Under the pieces are notes generated by a model. That model worked only from the letters and a program-made list of their open reading frames with translations. It ran no database searches and was not told the DNA's origin. Both the position numbers and the translations under genes were made by a program. Shown here one piece after another: positions 49,655 to 58,090 of a DNA stretch of 64,000 nucleotides. The stretch comes from Herbidospora cretacea (GTDB lineage Bacteria; Actinomycetota; Actinomycetes; Streptosporangiales; Streptosporangiaceae): NCBI RefSeq assembly GCF_001570605.1, contig NZ_BBXG01000031.1, positions 1-64,000 on the forward strand, in the 5' to 3' direction. Every line of letters starts with the position of its first letter. Position 1 is the stretch's first letter.

Positions 49655-52051
49655 GTGACCTACTTCAAGATGCTCGGACCATTAGAGGTCGTACACGGCG
49701 ATGAGTTGGTCGACCTCGGCGGTGCCCGGCAGCGGGCCACTCTTGGACTGCTGCTGCTCAACCGCAACCGTGTCGTGGCGAGCAGTCAGCTGGTGGAATC
49801 GCTCTGGCCCAAGGACAAGGTGCCGCTGTCGGCCAGGAAGATCGTGCAGAACTCGGTCTGGCGGCTGCGCAGGATGCTGTCGGCCAACGGCGGCACCGCC
49901 GCGCTGCTCAGCCAGCCACCCGGCTACATGCTGCGCGTCGAACCCGAGCAGACCGACGTGCAGAACTTCCACCAGCGCGTCGAGGCGGGACGCGCCAAGT
50001 GCGCCGAGGGCGATCTGGAGGCGGCGTCCCTGCTGCTGCGGCAGGCGCTGGAGCTGTGGCGCGGGCCCGCGCTGGCCGACCTGGTCGAGTCCGGCATCGA
50101 CTGGCCCGAGCTGATCCCGGTGCAGGATGCCAGGCTGGCCGCGCTCGAGGACTACTTCGAGGTCGAGCTCGACCGAGGACACCACCACCAGACCCTGGCC
50201 GAACTCCAGCGGACGGTCGCCACCGAGCCGCTGCGCGAGCGCCTGTGCGGACAGCTGATGCTGGCGCTGTACCGCAGCGGCAGGCAGACCGACGCCCTCA
50301 ACGCCTACCACGCCCTGCGTACCAGCCTGGTCGAGAGCGTCGGCCTGGAACCGAATCCGGCGCTGCGCTCGCTGCAGCAGGCGATCCTCAACCAGGACCC
50401 GGCGCTGATGCCGGCCGGGATGCAGAAGCAGATCACGCTGCAGGCGATCGGCTCTTCCCGTGAGAGCGCCGAAGAACAGCCGAGGCCCGTCGACCTCCGG
50501 CCCTCCCCGCCTGTGCCGCAGCGCAGGTTCATCTCGCCCTTCGAGCCGGAGTCGAATGGGCACGGCGACGCCAGGGCCGTCTCGATGCCCGCCGTGCCCG
50601 TGCTGCGCACCAAGGTGGTCGAGCGCAAGGATGTCAGCGTGCTCATCGTGCGCTGCCAGGGCATGGGCAACATGGCGCTGGAGATGGCCGTGGCCACGAT
50701 CCGCGAGGAGGTCGAGCGGCTGGGCGGCACCGTCGTGGCCTCCATCGGGTCGATCTGGCTGGCGTTGTTCGGCGTCCCCGAGACCGGCGAGGACGACGCC
50801 GAACGCGCCGTGCTCGCCGCGTTGACCATCCGCGACCAGCTCGACTTCCCGGACGCCTCCGGCGCCGAGACCCCTGTCGCCGTCCACGTCGCGGTGGCCA
50901 CCGGCGAGGCGCTGGTGGGCCACCACACCGACAACGACAGTGCGCCGTCGGTGAGCGGCGTTCTGCTCGACGAATGCCAGGAGTTGCTCTCGCAGACCCC
51001 GGTCGGCGAGATCCGGGTGTGCGAGAACACCAGGCGTGCCACCGAGTGCGGCACCACCTACCTCGAGGTCGAGTCGTCCTTCGGCTGGCAGGTCGGCGGG
51101 CTTCGGCACGAGTACCTGGCGCAGCACGACATGCCGATGATCGACCGCGAGCACGACCTTGAGATGCTGGGCGGCCTCCTGCGCCGCACCAGGCACGTCG
51201 GCGCGCCCCACCTGGTGACCGTTCTCGGCGACCCCGGTGTCGGCAAGACCCGGTTGGTCCTGGAGTTCGAGCGCAGGATCGCCGCGACCGCCGAGCCGGT
51301 GCGGGTCCTGGTCGGCCGCGCGCGGCCGTTCGCGGCGGACATCTGCACCGACGTGCTCAACGACCTGCTGTGCTCGTACTGCGGCATCGACCCGGACGGC
51401 CCTGTGGAGGGGGTACAGGCCGAGATCGCCCGTGCGATGGAACGACTCGTCCAGTCGGAGGACGAACGGCGCAGACTGGTGCACCGGCTGACCGGCCTGG
51501 TCGACCGGAGACGGGGACGCTCGAACGTGCCGGTCACTGACGTGCTGCACGCGTGGCGGCACCTGCTCGGCCAGATCGCCCGGCGCGGCCCCGTCGTCGT
51601 GATCGTCGAGGACCTGCACGTCGCGGACGACCATTTGATCGACTTCGTCGAGGACCTGCCGAGGTCGCTTTCCGGCCTGCCGGTGCTGGTGGTGGTCACC
51701 GCGCGGCCGGACCTGGCCAGGCGCCGCCCGGTGTGGGGTTCGCGACTGCGGCACGCGCTGACGATGAACCTGGAACCCATCTCCGACACCGCGGTGGACC
51801 GGCTGCTGGAGTTCCTGCAATCCACCGGGACCAGCGAGGTCAAGGGCTCGGCCGGGAGCCTGCTCGCCGGCTTCGGCGACGACGTGGCCGCGCGCCGCAC
51901 GCGCATGAGGCGGGTCCTGGCGTCCGGTTCGTCCTCGCTGCGCAAGGATCGGTACCCGGGCGGCGACGCCGGTGGTCAGGCCGCCGCCGCCCGCGTGGTG
52001 TACTGCCAGGTCACCGAGTCGCCCGCACAGGCAGACGGCGCGGACAGATGA
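49655..52051 (+). CDS. Large SARP-type pathway activator with cyclase-like and ATPase domains
   Basis: A 798-residue regulator. Residues 1-90 are an OmpR-type winged helix (FKMLGPLEVVHGDELVDLGG; LVESLWPKDK), 95-245 the BTAD domain, about 326-480 a nucleotide-cyclase-like domain (EMAVATIREEVERLGGTVVA) that lacks the metal-binding Asp at its start (VLIVRCQG), and 520 onward an AAA-type ATPase with GDPGVGKTR near 525 and VVVIVEDLHVADD near 648. The C-terminal TPR region of many large SARPs is missing. GTG 49655 follows GGGGGA. It probably switches on the cluster to its right. Its last 41 bases overlap the P450 gene on the other strand. Confidence 0.9.
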   Translation: MTYFKMLGPLEVVHGDELVDLGGARQRATLGLLLLNRNRVVASSQLVESLWPKDKVPLSARKIVQNSVWRLRRMLSANGGTAALLSQPPGYMLRVEPEQTDVQNFHQRVEAGRAKCAEGDLEAASLLLRQALELWRGPALADLVESGIDWPELIPVQDARLAALEDYFEVELDRGHHHQTLAELQRTVATEPLRERLCGQLMLALYRSGRQTDALNAYHALRTSLVESVGLEPNPALRSLQQAILNQDPALMPAGMQKQITLQAIGSSRESAEEQPRPVDLRPSPPVPQRRFISPFEPESNGHGDARAVSMPAVPVLRTKVVERKDVSVLIVRCQGMGNMALEMAVATIREEVERLGGTVVASIGSIWLALFGVPETGEDDAERAVLAALTIRDQLDFPDASGAETPVAVHVAVATGEALVGHHTDNDSAPSVSGVLLDECQELLSQTPVGEIRVCENTRRATECGTTYLEVESSFGWQVGGLRHEYLAQHDMPMIDREHDLEMLGGLLRRTRHVGAPHLVTVLGDPGVGKTRLVLEFERRIAATAEPVRVLVGRARPFAADICTDVLNDLLCSYCGIDPDGPVEGVQAEIARAMERLVQSEDERRRLVHRLTGLVDRRRGRSNVPVTDVLHAWRHLLGQIARRGPVVVIVEDLHVADDHLIDFVEDLPRSLSGLPVLVVVTARPDLARRRPVWGSRLRHALTMNLEPISDTAVDRLLEFLQSTGTSEVKGSAGSLLAGFGDDVAARRTRMRRVLASGSSSLRKDRYPGGDAGGQAAAARVVYCQVTESPAQADGADR

Positions 52052-53201
52052 TCTGGTGGGGGTTCTCCCACTCCACGCCGCGCTCGGGATCGACGCTGAT
52101 CTTCGAGTAGCGGTCGAGCAACAGGTTCAGCGCGATCTTGCCCTCCAGCCGCGCCAGCGGCGCGCCGAGGCAGAAGTGGATGCCCTGGCCGAACACCAGG
52201 TGCCCGCCGGTGTTGCGGTGGATGTCGAAGAGGTCCGGGTCGGGGAACTTGGCGCCGTCGCGGTTGGCCGCGCCGATCCACGGCGTCACGAGCTGGTCGG
52301 CGGCGACCGGGTGTCCGCCGATCTCCGTGTCGGTGGTGGTGACCCGCACCAGGCGCGGGAACGGCGGGTACATGCGCAGCACCTCCTCCAGCGCGCCGGG
52401 CACCAGGTCGCGGTTCGCGCGGATCTCGGCCAGCGCCTCCGGGTGCTGCTCCAGGAGGATGACCGCGGTGCAGATCAACGACATCGTGGTGGCGTGCCCG
52501 GCGAACATGGTCAGGCCGGTGACCCCGATCATCTCGCCGTCGGTCAGCGGCTCGCCGTCGATGGTGGCGTTGGCCAGCCTGCTCATCACGTCGTCGCGCG
52601 GGTTCTGCCTGCGGTCGCGCATGTGCCGCAGGAAGTACTCGCCCATCTCGTGGAGGGCGGGTCCCACCTCGCCCTCGAGCAGGTCGGGGGGCACGGTGGC
52701 GGCGTCGAGCGCGCCGATCGCGTCACCCCACACGCGGAACAGCGGCTCGTCCTCGATGGGCAGGCCGAGCACGTCGGCGATCACGGTGATCGGCAGCGGG
52801 AACGCGAGCGCGTCGACGAGGTCGAAGGAATCCTGGTCGGCGACCTTGTCCAGCAGGGTGTTGGTGATCAGCTCGATGCGTCCGGCCAGGTTCGCGACCG
52901 AACGGGGGGTGAACACCTGGCTGATCACGGTGCGCAGCTTGCGGTGCCGGGGCGGGTCTGTGGTGACCAGGTTGCCCTCGTCGAAGCGGTCGAGTTCGGG
53001 ATGCGGGAGATTGAACAGCCTTGCCGTCTCCGAGGAGAACGTCTTGGTGTCGGCGAGAATTCTGGTGACGTCTCCGTAACCGAAGACCTCTACCCCGTGG
53101 TCGCCGTCGCTGCTGACCGGCTGCGAATCGAGCATCTCGCGGAACCACGAGAATAACGACTCGACTGGTTCCATGATTGTGCTGTCAATGGACGCGCTCA
53201 T
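52011..53201 (-). CDS. Cytochrome P450
   Basis: A 396-residue soluble bacterial P450. ExxR is EEVLR (Glu273-Arg276), the haem loop is FGQGIHFCLG with Cys344 as the iron ligand, and TTDPPRHRKLR forms helix C. The oxygen-activating I-helix motif reads AGHATT (234-239): the acidic residue normally before the Thr is Ala237. It probably oxidises the polyketide intermediate. Its first codons and leader are duplicated near 55041. ATG 53201; the C-terminus overlaps the SARP gene by 41 nt. Confidence 0.92.
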   Translation of the reverse strand: MSASIDSTIMEPVESLFSWFREMLDSQPVSSDGDHGVEVFGYGDVTRILADTKTFSSETARLFNLPHPELDRFDEGNLVTTDPPRHRKLRTVISQVFTPRSVANLAGRIELITNTLLDKVADQDSFDLVDALAFPLPITVIADVLGLPIEDEPLFRVWGDAIGALDAATVPPDLLEGEVGPALHEMGEYFLRHMRDRRQNPRDDVMSRLANATIDGEPLTDGEMIGVTGLTMFAGHATTMSLICTAVILLEQHPEALAEIRANRDLVPGALEEVLRMYPPFPRLVRVTTTDTEIGGHPVAADQLVTPWIGAANRDGAKFPDPDLFDIHRNTGGHLVFGQGIHFCLGAPLARLEGKIALNLLLDRYSKISVDPERGVEWENPHQIICPRRLPVRATR

Positions 53202-53278
53202 GGGCAGGAGCCTAGCTTCGACGCACCTTGCCTGTGCATAGCCTTTTCCTTTGTTGAGTTCGCCGAGGCGGAATTGCG

Positions 53279-53312
53279 AATAGCGGTGGCCGGAATTCCC
53301 GCCACCGCTATT
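53279..53312. terminator. Hairpin terminator between amine oxidase A and P450
   Basis: AATAGCGGTGGC (53279-53290) pairs with GCCACCGCTATT (53301-53312) around a 10-nt loop, flanked by TTTTT on the plus strand and AAAAA when read on the minus strand. One mismatch keeps it from being a perfect 34-bp palindrome, unlike the copy at 55118. Confidence 0.75.
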
Positions 53313-53369
53313 TTTCGCAGACCGCGCGTAGACCGTCTTGAGACTTTCCGGGAGCGAATGGTCTGGCTG

Positions 53370-54896
53370 TTACCGTCCGACGAGGCCGCGGTACAGTCCG
53401 CGGTTCACCTTCGGCACGAAGATGCTCTCCTCGGCGCTGGCCGCCGCGGCGGCCGGGCCGGACAGGGTCGGCGAGCCGGCGACCCGCAGGCCGTCCTCGA
53501 TCGCGCCGTCGATGTAGCCGTTCCACCCGTTGGCGATGTCGCTGCCCGCGAACTTGATGCGGCCGTGCGGCTGCTGGAGCTTCGCGTGCAGCCTGATGAG
53601 CTGGTGCGGCTGGCGGTAGCCGCCGGTGCCGAGGGCGAACTCGTCCTTGTGGAAGTCGGTCACGATGTGGTCGCGCACCTTGGCCCCGGGGAGCACCCTC
53701 CGGAGGGCCCGCTCCACCTCGTCCCGGTCGGTCTCGTCGAAGGTGGTGTCGACGGTGAAGGCGACCACCGGATCGCCGTCGTTGAACCGGCCCATGAAGC
53801 AGAACGGGTCACCCCTGCCCTCGGGCGACTCGGCCACGAACCTGTCCGTGGGGTTGGACAGGTCGATCCACAGCTTCCGCTCCTCCGTCACGCCCATCCC
53901 GGCGTTGGTCGCCTCCCGGTGCGCGGGGGGCAGCGGGGGGCTGAAGGAGATCGTGCGCCAGACGTTCACCGGCACGGCCATGATGACTTCCGGTGCGGTG
54001 AACGACTCGCCCGCGCGGGTCGTGACGGTCACCTCGCGGGCGTTCTGGACCACGGATTTGACGGGCGTGTTGAGCTTGAGGACCGGTTTGGACTCGGCGA
54101 GCATGGCGTTCAGGATCGACACCGTGCCGCGTGCCGGGCGGTAGGTGTTGACGCCGTGGAAGGCCTCGAACGTGCCGCCGGCCAGTGCCCACCACTGCTG
54201 GATGTGGGTGAGCGCGCCGCGCTCGCTGGTCCCGCCGTAGAGCGAGGTCCAGCTGGTCAGCAGGATCTCGTCCTCCGGGGCCAGGGCCATCTGGTCGAGC
54301 CGGTCCCGCAGCGAGAACCGGTCGAACCTGGCGACCAGGTCGCGGTTCACGAGCGGTTGGTAGGGCGACGGATAGATCCTGGTCGAGTCCTTGAAGAACT
54401 CGGTGAACAGCTCGCCCTGCCGGATGTAGGCCACGGACGGGTCGAGTTCCTCGAACCCGGTCAGGGTCGGCATGATCGCCCTGGTCACGCCCTGGTCGGC
54501 CATGATCGGCAGGCGGTAGCGGTTGAGTTCGCGCCACACGTGCGGCTGTAATCGGTCGACCCAGGTGCCGCCGCGCTCGATCATGTGGCCCCGCCAGGTG
54601 TCGGTCCAGGTCCGGCCGCCGACCCGATTACGCGCTTCGAGCAGCAGTACCCGCTTGCCCTTGGCGCGCAGCTCACGGGTGGCGGTGACCCCGGCCATCC
54701 CCGCGCCCACGACGATCACGTCGAAGCGCCGCCCGTGGGCCGAGCCCTGGGCGGCCTCGGCGACGGCGGCCGTCGCGGAGGACGCCAACGCGGCCCCGGT
54801 GATCGCGCCGAGACCACCCGCCACACCCGCTTTGAGCACACTGCGCCGCAGCAGCCCCCGACCCTCGGGCCGGCCGGACTCCATCTCGTGGGTCAC
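53370..54896 (-). CDS. Flavin monoamine oxidase-like enzyme A, Tat signal
   Basis: A 508-residue FAD amine oxidase. The N-terminus LLRRSVLKAGVAGGLGAITG looks like a twin-arginine signal, with an Ala-rich cleavage region up to residue about 50. FAD binding: VIVVGAGMAGVTATRELRA, LLLEARNRVGGRTWT. C-terminal FAD loop: IKFAGSDIANGWNGYIDGAI. It should oxidise a primary or secondary amine to an imine with H2O2. It is about 88-90 percent identical by eye to the copy at 55209, differing mainly in residues about 155-185 and 360-440. GTG 54896 with GAGGGA upstream. Confidence 0.9.
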   Translation of the reverse strand: MTHEMESGRPEGRGLLRRSVLKAGVAGGLGAITGAALASSATAAVAEAAQGSAHGRRFDVIVVGAGMAGVTATRELRAKGKRVLLLEARNRVGGRTWTDTWRGHMIERGGTWVDRLQPHVWRELNRYRLPIMADQGVTRAIMPTLTGFEELDPSVAYIRQGELFTEFFKDSTRIYPSPYQPLVNRDLVARFDRFSLRDRLDQMALAPEDEILLTSWTSLYGGTSERGALTHIQQWWALAGGTFEAFHGVNTYRPARGTVSILNAMLAESKPVLKLNTPVKSVVQNAREVTVTTRAGESFTAPEVIMAVPVNVWRTISFSPPLPPAHREATNAGMGVTEERKLWIDLSNPTDRFVAESPEGRGDPFCFMGRFNDGDPVVAFTVDTTFDETDRDEVERALRRVLPGAKVRDHIVTDFHKDEFALGTGGYRQPHQLIRLHAKLQQPHGRIKFAGSDIANGWNGYIDGAIEDGLRVAGSPTLSGPAAAAASAEESIFVPKVNRGLYRGLVGR

Positions 54897-55009
54897 TGTC
54901 CCTCGTTTCTTTCCTGAGAACTGGTAGCCGGATCAAACATTTCTGGACAGCGCCCCGGCACCTCTGGTCGCCTTTTCGCGTACCGGCTGTGGATGGAGGA
55001 ATTCGCAGA

Positions 55010-55041
55010 ACCACGGCTGTGCTGCCGATGGGCGCGCTCAC
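55010..55041 (-). pseudogene. Remnant of the P450 start between the amine oxidases
   Basis: From 55041 leftwards the sequence reads GTGAGCGCGCCCATCGGCAG, matching ATGAGCGCGTCCATTGACAG of the P450 gene (24 of 31 bases), and the leader to its right (CAGGAGCCTAG and beyond) also matches. After about ten codons the similarity stops. It was carried along in the tandem duplication and is not functional. Confidence 0.75.
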
Positions 55042-55117
55042 GGCCAGGAGCCTAGCCCCGACATGCCCGGCCCGTGCCTATGGTTTCCCGCGTTGAGATC
55101 ATCGAGGCGGAATTGCG

Positions 55118-55151
55118 AATAGCGGTGGCCGGAATTCCGGCCACCGCTATT
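55118..55151. terminator. Perfect 34-bp palindrome between the amine oxidases
   Basis: AATAGCGGTGGCCGGAATTC opens a sequence that equals its own reverse complement over 34 bp, centred on GGAATTCC, followed by TTTT on the plus strand. It is the second copy of the hairpin at 53279. It probably ends transcription of the gene at 55209 but could also be an operator. Confidence 0.75.
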
Positions 55152-55208
55152 TTTCGCAGACCGCGCGTAGACCGTCTTGAGACTTTCCGGGAGCGAATGG
55201 TCTGGCTG

Positions 55209-56726
55209 TTACCGTCCGACGAGGCCGCGGTACAGTCCGCGGTTCACCTTCGGCACGAAGATGCTCTCCTCGGCGCTGGCCGCCGCGGCGGCCGGGCCGG
55301 ACAGGGTCGGCGAGCCGGCGACCCGCAGGCCGTCCTCGATCGCGCCGTCGATGTAGCCGTTCCACCCGTTGGCGATGTCGGCGCCCGCGAACTTGATGCG
55401 GCCGTGCGGCTGCTGGAGCTTCGCGTGCAGCCTGATGAGCTGGTACGGCTGGCGGTACGCGCCGGCGCCCAGGGAGAACGGGTCCACATGCCAGTTGGTC
55501 ACGATGTAGTCGCGCATCGTGGCCCCCGGGAGCACCCGCCGCACGGCTCGCTCCACCTCGTCCCGGTCGTCGACGTCGAAGGTGCGGTCGACGGTGAAGG
55601 CGACCACCGGCTGGCCGTCGTTGAACCGGCCCATGAAGCAGAGCGGGTCACCCCTGCCCTCGGGCGACTCGGCCACGAACCTGTCGGTGGGGTTGGACAG
55701 GTCGATCCACAGCTTCTTCTCGTGCGGCACGCCGACCCCGGCGTTGGTCGCCTCCCGGTGCGCGGGGGGCAGCGGGGGGCTGAAGGAGATCGTGCGCCAG
55801 ACGTTCACCGGCACGGCCATGATCACCTCGGGTGCGGTGAACGACTCGCCCGCGCGGGTCGTGACGGTCACCTCGCGGGTGTTCTGGACCACGGATTTGA
55901 CCGGGGTGTTGAGCTTGAGGACCGGTTTGGACTCGGCGAGCATGGCGTTCAGAATCGACACCGTGCCCCGCGCGGGGCGGTAGGTGTTGACTCCGTGGAA
56001 GCCCTCGAACGTGCCGCCGGACAGTGCCCACCACTGCTGGATGAGGGTCAGCGCGCCCCGCTCGCTGGTCCCGCCGTACAGAGACGTCCAGCTGGTCAGC
56101 AGGACTTCGTCCTCCGGCGCCAGGGCCATCTGGTCGAGCCGGTCCCGCAGCGAGAACCGGTCGAACTCGGCGACCAGGTCGGGTCGGCTCAGCGGCTGGA
56201 AGGGTTTGGGGAAGATCTCGGTCGACCGGTCGAAGAACCTGGTGAACAGCTCTTTCTGCCGGATGTAGGCCACGGACGGGTCGAGTTCCTCGAACCCGGT
56301 GAGGGTCGGCATGATCGCCCTGGTCACGCCCTGGTCGGCCATGATCGGCAGGCGGTAGCGGTTGAGTTCGCGCCACACGTGCGGCTGTAATCGGTCGACC
56401 CAGGTGCCGCCGCGCTCGATCATGTGGCCCCGCCAGGTGTCGGTCCAGGTCCGGCCGCCGACCCGATTACGCGCTTCGAGCAGCAGTACCCGCTTGCCCT
56501 TGGCGCGCAGCTCACGGGTGGCGGTGACCCCGGCCATCCCTGCGCCCACGACGATCACGTCGAAGCGCCGCCCCAGAGGCGAGCCCTCGGCGACGGCGGC
56601 CGTCGCGGAGGACGCCAACGCGGCCCCGGTGATCGCGCCGAGACCACCCGCCACACCCGCTTTGAGCACACTGCGCCGCAGCAGCCCCCGACCCTCGGGT
56701 GGGGTGGATTCCATGTCGTTGGTCAC
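55209..56726 (-). CDS. Flavin monoamine oxidase-like enzyme B, Tat signal
   Basis: A 505-residue near-copy of the gene at 53370. The signal LLRRSVLKAGVAGGLGAITG, the FAD loops and the C-terminal FAGADIANGWNGYIDGAIED are kept, so it should be active. It is three residues shorter after the signal (VAEGSPLGRRF). Changes cluster in patches, for example KELFTRFFDRSTEIFPKPFQ against GELFTEFFKDSTRIYPSPYQ, and NWHVDPFSLGAGAYRQPYQ against DFHKDEFALGTGGYRQPHQ. Those look like substrate-side loops. GTG 56726. Both oxidases point toward the P450. Confidence 0.9.
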   Translation of the reverse strand: MTNDMESTPPEGRGLLRRSVLKAGVAGGLGAITGAALASSATAAVAEGSPLGRRFDVIVVGAGMAGVTATRELRAKGKRVLLLEARNRVGGRTWTDTWRGHMIERGGTWVDRLQPHVWRELNRYRLPIMADQGVTRAIMPTLTGFEELDPSVAYIRQKELFTRFFDRSTEIFPKPFQPLSRPDLVAEFDRFSLRDRLDQMALAPEDEVLLTSWTSLYGGTSERGALTLIQQWWALSGGTFEGFHGVNTYRPARGTVSILNAMLAESKPVLKLNTPVKSVVQNTREVTVTTRAGESFTAPEVIMAVPVNVWRTISFSPPLPPAHREATNAGVGVPHEKKLWIDLSNPTDRFVAESPEGRGDPLCFMGRFNDGQPVVAFTVDRTFDVDDRDEVERAVRRVLPGATMRDYIVTNWHVDPFSLGAGAYRQPYQLIRLHAKLQQPHGRIKFAGADIANGWNGYIDGAIEDGLRVAGSPTLSGPAAAAASAEESIFVPKVNRGLYRGLVGR

Positions 56727-56755
56727 TGTCCCTTGTTTCCTTCCAGGAACTCATT

Positions 56756-57106
56756 GCGGAAATAGCGGATGACCGGTCGCCGGGCTATGGACGCAGTGCT
56801 GCACGCGTGCGATAGTCGGACGTAATCGGTCGGACACGGCGAGTAATGCGGCCACGGCATCACTGATGTGTGAGCAATGTTCCGACGCTTATGTGCGATG
56901 GGCGCGCGGTGATACCTGGGCACCCATCGGCAACGTCGCCACTTGGGTGACCGCATAGAGGACCCAAGGGCCGTCCCGCATTAGTAATCGCGGTCAGGCT
57001 AGCGCACGGGGCATATTCAACAAAAGACTCGGCTCGCCCGTGATCGAAACGTCTCTTGCGACTTCTTCAAACGGATTATGGCGTTGATTTTCGCCAACGC
57101 CGAATA
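56756..57106. other. Upstream region of amine oxidase B
   Basis: About 350 bp of relatively AT-rich sequence with no gene I trust. The minus-strand open frame here has no ribosome site. It probably holds the promoter for the oxidase-P450 transcript. Confidence 0.55.
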
Positions 57107-57158
57107 GCGGTCGACCCGTTGTCCTCCTTTTCGAAGGCGTGTTTCGGGTCGACCGCTG
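57107..57158 (-). terminator. Hairpin after the imine-reductase-like gene
   Basis: AGCGGTCGACCC (57107-57118) pairs perfectly over 12 bp with GGGTCGACCGCT (57147-57158); the 28-nt loop itself contains TTTTCGAA. It lies about 35 bp beyond the stop codon of the gene at 57194. Confidence 0.7.
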
Positions 57159-57193
57159 TCATGCGGCGCGCCAGGTGCGCCGCAGGGGAAAAC

Positions 57194-58090
57194 TCAGGCC
57201 GAGGGCTTGCGGAACACCTCGACCATCGCGGCGTAACTGGCGGGCCCGTGACCTTCGGCGATCGCGCGCTTGCCCAGCGCCGTGATGAGCGCGGGCCACT
57301 CGGCGTTGACCCCCAGCTCCCTGCTCTCGTCGAGCAGGTGGTCCATCGCGTCGACGTGCGTGTCGATGGTGGAGTCCTCCGCCGGCCATTCGCCCGCGTC
57401 GATCTGCGCGGCGTAGGCCTCGATGAAGCCCAGCGACATCTCGGCGAGCGCCTTGGCCATCGGCAGGTACTCGGTGGCCTTCACGCCCGCCGTGCCCAGC
57501 AGCGCGACACCGTGCAGGAAGCTGTTCTCGACGCCCCACATCATGGTGAGCAGGGAGACGTCGTAGAGGGCGGCGAGACCATGGTTCTCACCCAGGTAGG
57601 TGGTCGCCGCGGGGGCCACCGCCTTGAGGGTCTCCTCGTGCTCGTCGAAGGCCGACTTCGGGCCGCAGTACAGCAGCAGGGCCTCGTCGGTGGCGATCGC
57701 CGGCGGGATGGCCATGATCGCGCTGTCGACGTAGGCGCCGACGTTGTTCTCCACCGCCCACTTCGCCATGTCCCTGGCCTGCGACGAGCTCGCGCTGGTC
57801 ATGTTGACCAGCGTGCGGCCCTTCAGCGAACCCGCTTCCGGGTCGAGCAACTGGTGCACGGCGTCGTAGTCCGAGACGCAGATGACGACCAGCGGGCTCG
57901 CCTCGACGGCGTCCTTGACCGAGGGCGCCAGGACCGCGCCCCTGGCGACGAGCTCATCGGCCTTGGCGGCCGAGCGGTTCCACACGGTGGTCGGGTGCCC
58001 GTTCCCGAGGAACGCGGCAGCCAATGCCTGACCCATCAGGCCCAGACCGATGACGGTGACCGGCGCTTGGGCGGCATTGGGGTTGGACAT
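57194..58090 (-). CDS. Imine reductase-like NADPH oxidoreductase
   Basis: A 298-residue enzyme of the beta-hydroxyacid-dehydrogenase-like fold. The N-domain has VIGLGLMGQALAAAFLGNGH and TVWNRSAAKADELV, typical of NADPH users. The C-domain pattern fits imine reductases rather than hydroxyisobutyrate dehydrogenases: YLGENHGLAALYDVSLLTMM, then MWGVENSFLHGVAL, DTHVDAMDHLLDESRELG and a final GHGPASYAAMVEVFRKP. The dehydrogenase catalytic Lys motif (KxxxN) is not seen. It would reduce a cyclic imine made elsewhere in the cluster. ATG 58090 has AGGAG at good spacing. Confidence 0.85.
   Translation of the reverse strand: MSNPNAAQAPVTVIGLGLMGQALAAAFLGNGHPTTVWNRSAAKADELVARGAVLAPSVKDAVEASPLVVICVSDYDAVHQLLDPEAGSLKGRTLVNMTSASSSQARDMAKWAVENNVGAYVDSAIMAIPPAIATDEALLLYCGPKSAFDEHEETLKAVAPAATTYLGENHGLAALYDVSLLTMMWGVENSFLHGVALLGTAGVKATEYLPMAKALAEMSLGFIEAYAAQIDAGEWPAEDSTIDTHVDAMDHLLDESRELGVNAEWPALITALGKRAIAEGHGPASYAAMVEVFRKPSA

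Larger units (their letters stand above)
53177..54925 (-). repeat. Tandem duplication, copy A (P450 leader plus amine oxidase)
   Basis: Matches 55017-56755 in the same orientation at an offset of about 1840 bp. The shared unit runs from the first ~30 nt of the P450 gene, through its leader and a palindrome, over the whole amine oxidase gene and about 25 bp of its upstream region. Long tracts are identical; differences are clustered. Confidence 0.9.
55017..56755 (-). repeat. Tandem duplication, copy B
   Basis: Partner of 53177-54925. The left border falls within the P450 remnant and the right border about 25-30 bp upstream of the oxidase GTG, where the two copies stop matching. Confidence 0.9.

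Noticed and set aside
56723-56956. 77-residue minus-strand frame upstream of amine oxidase B
   Set aside because: No ribosome site or family resemblance; it lies in the probable promoter region.
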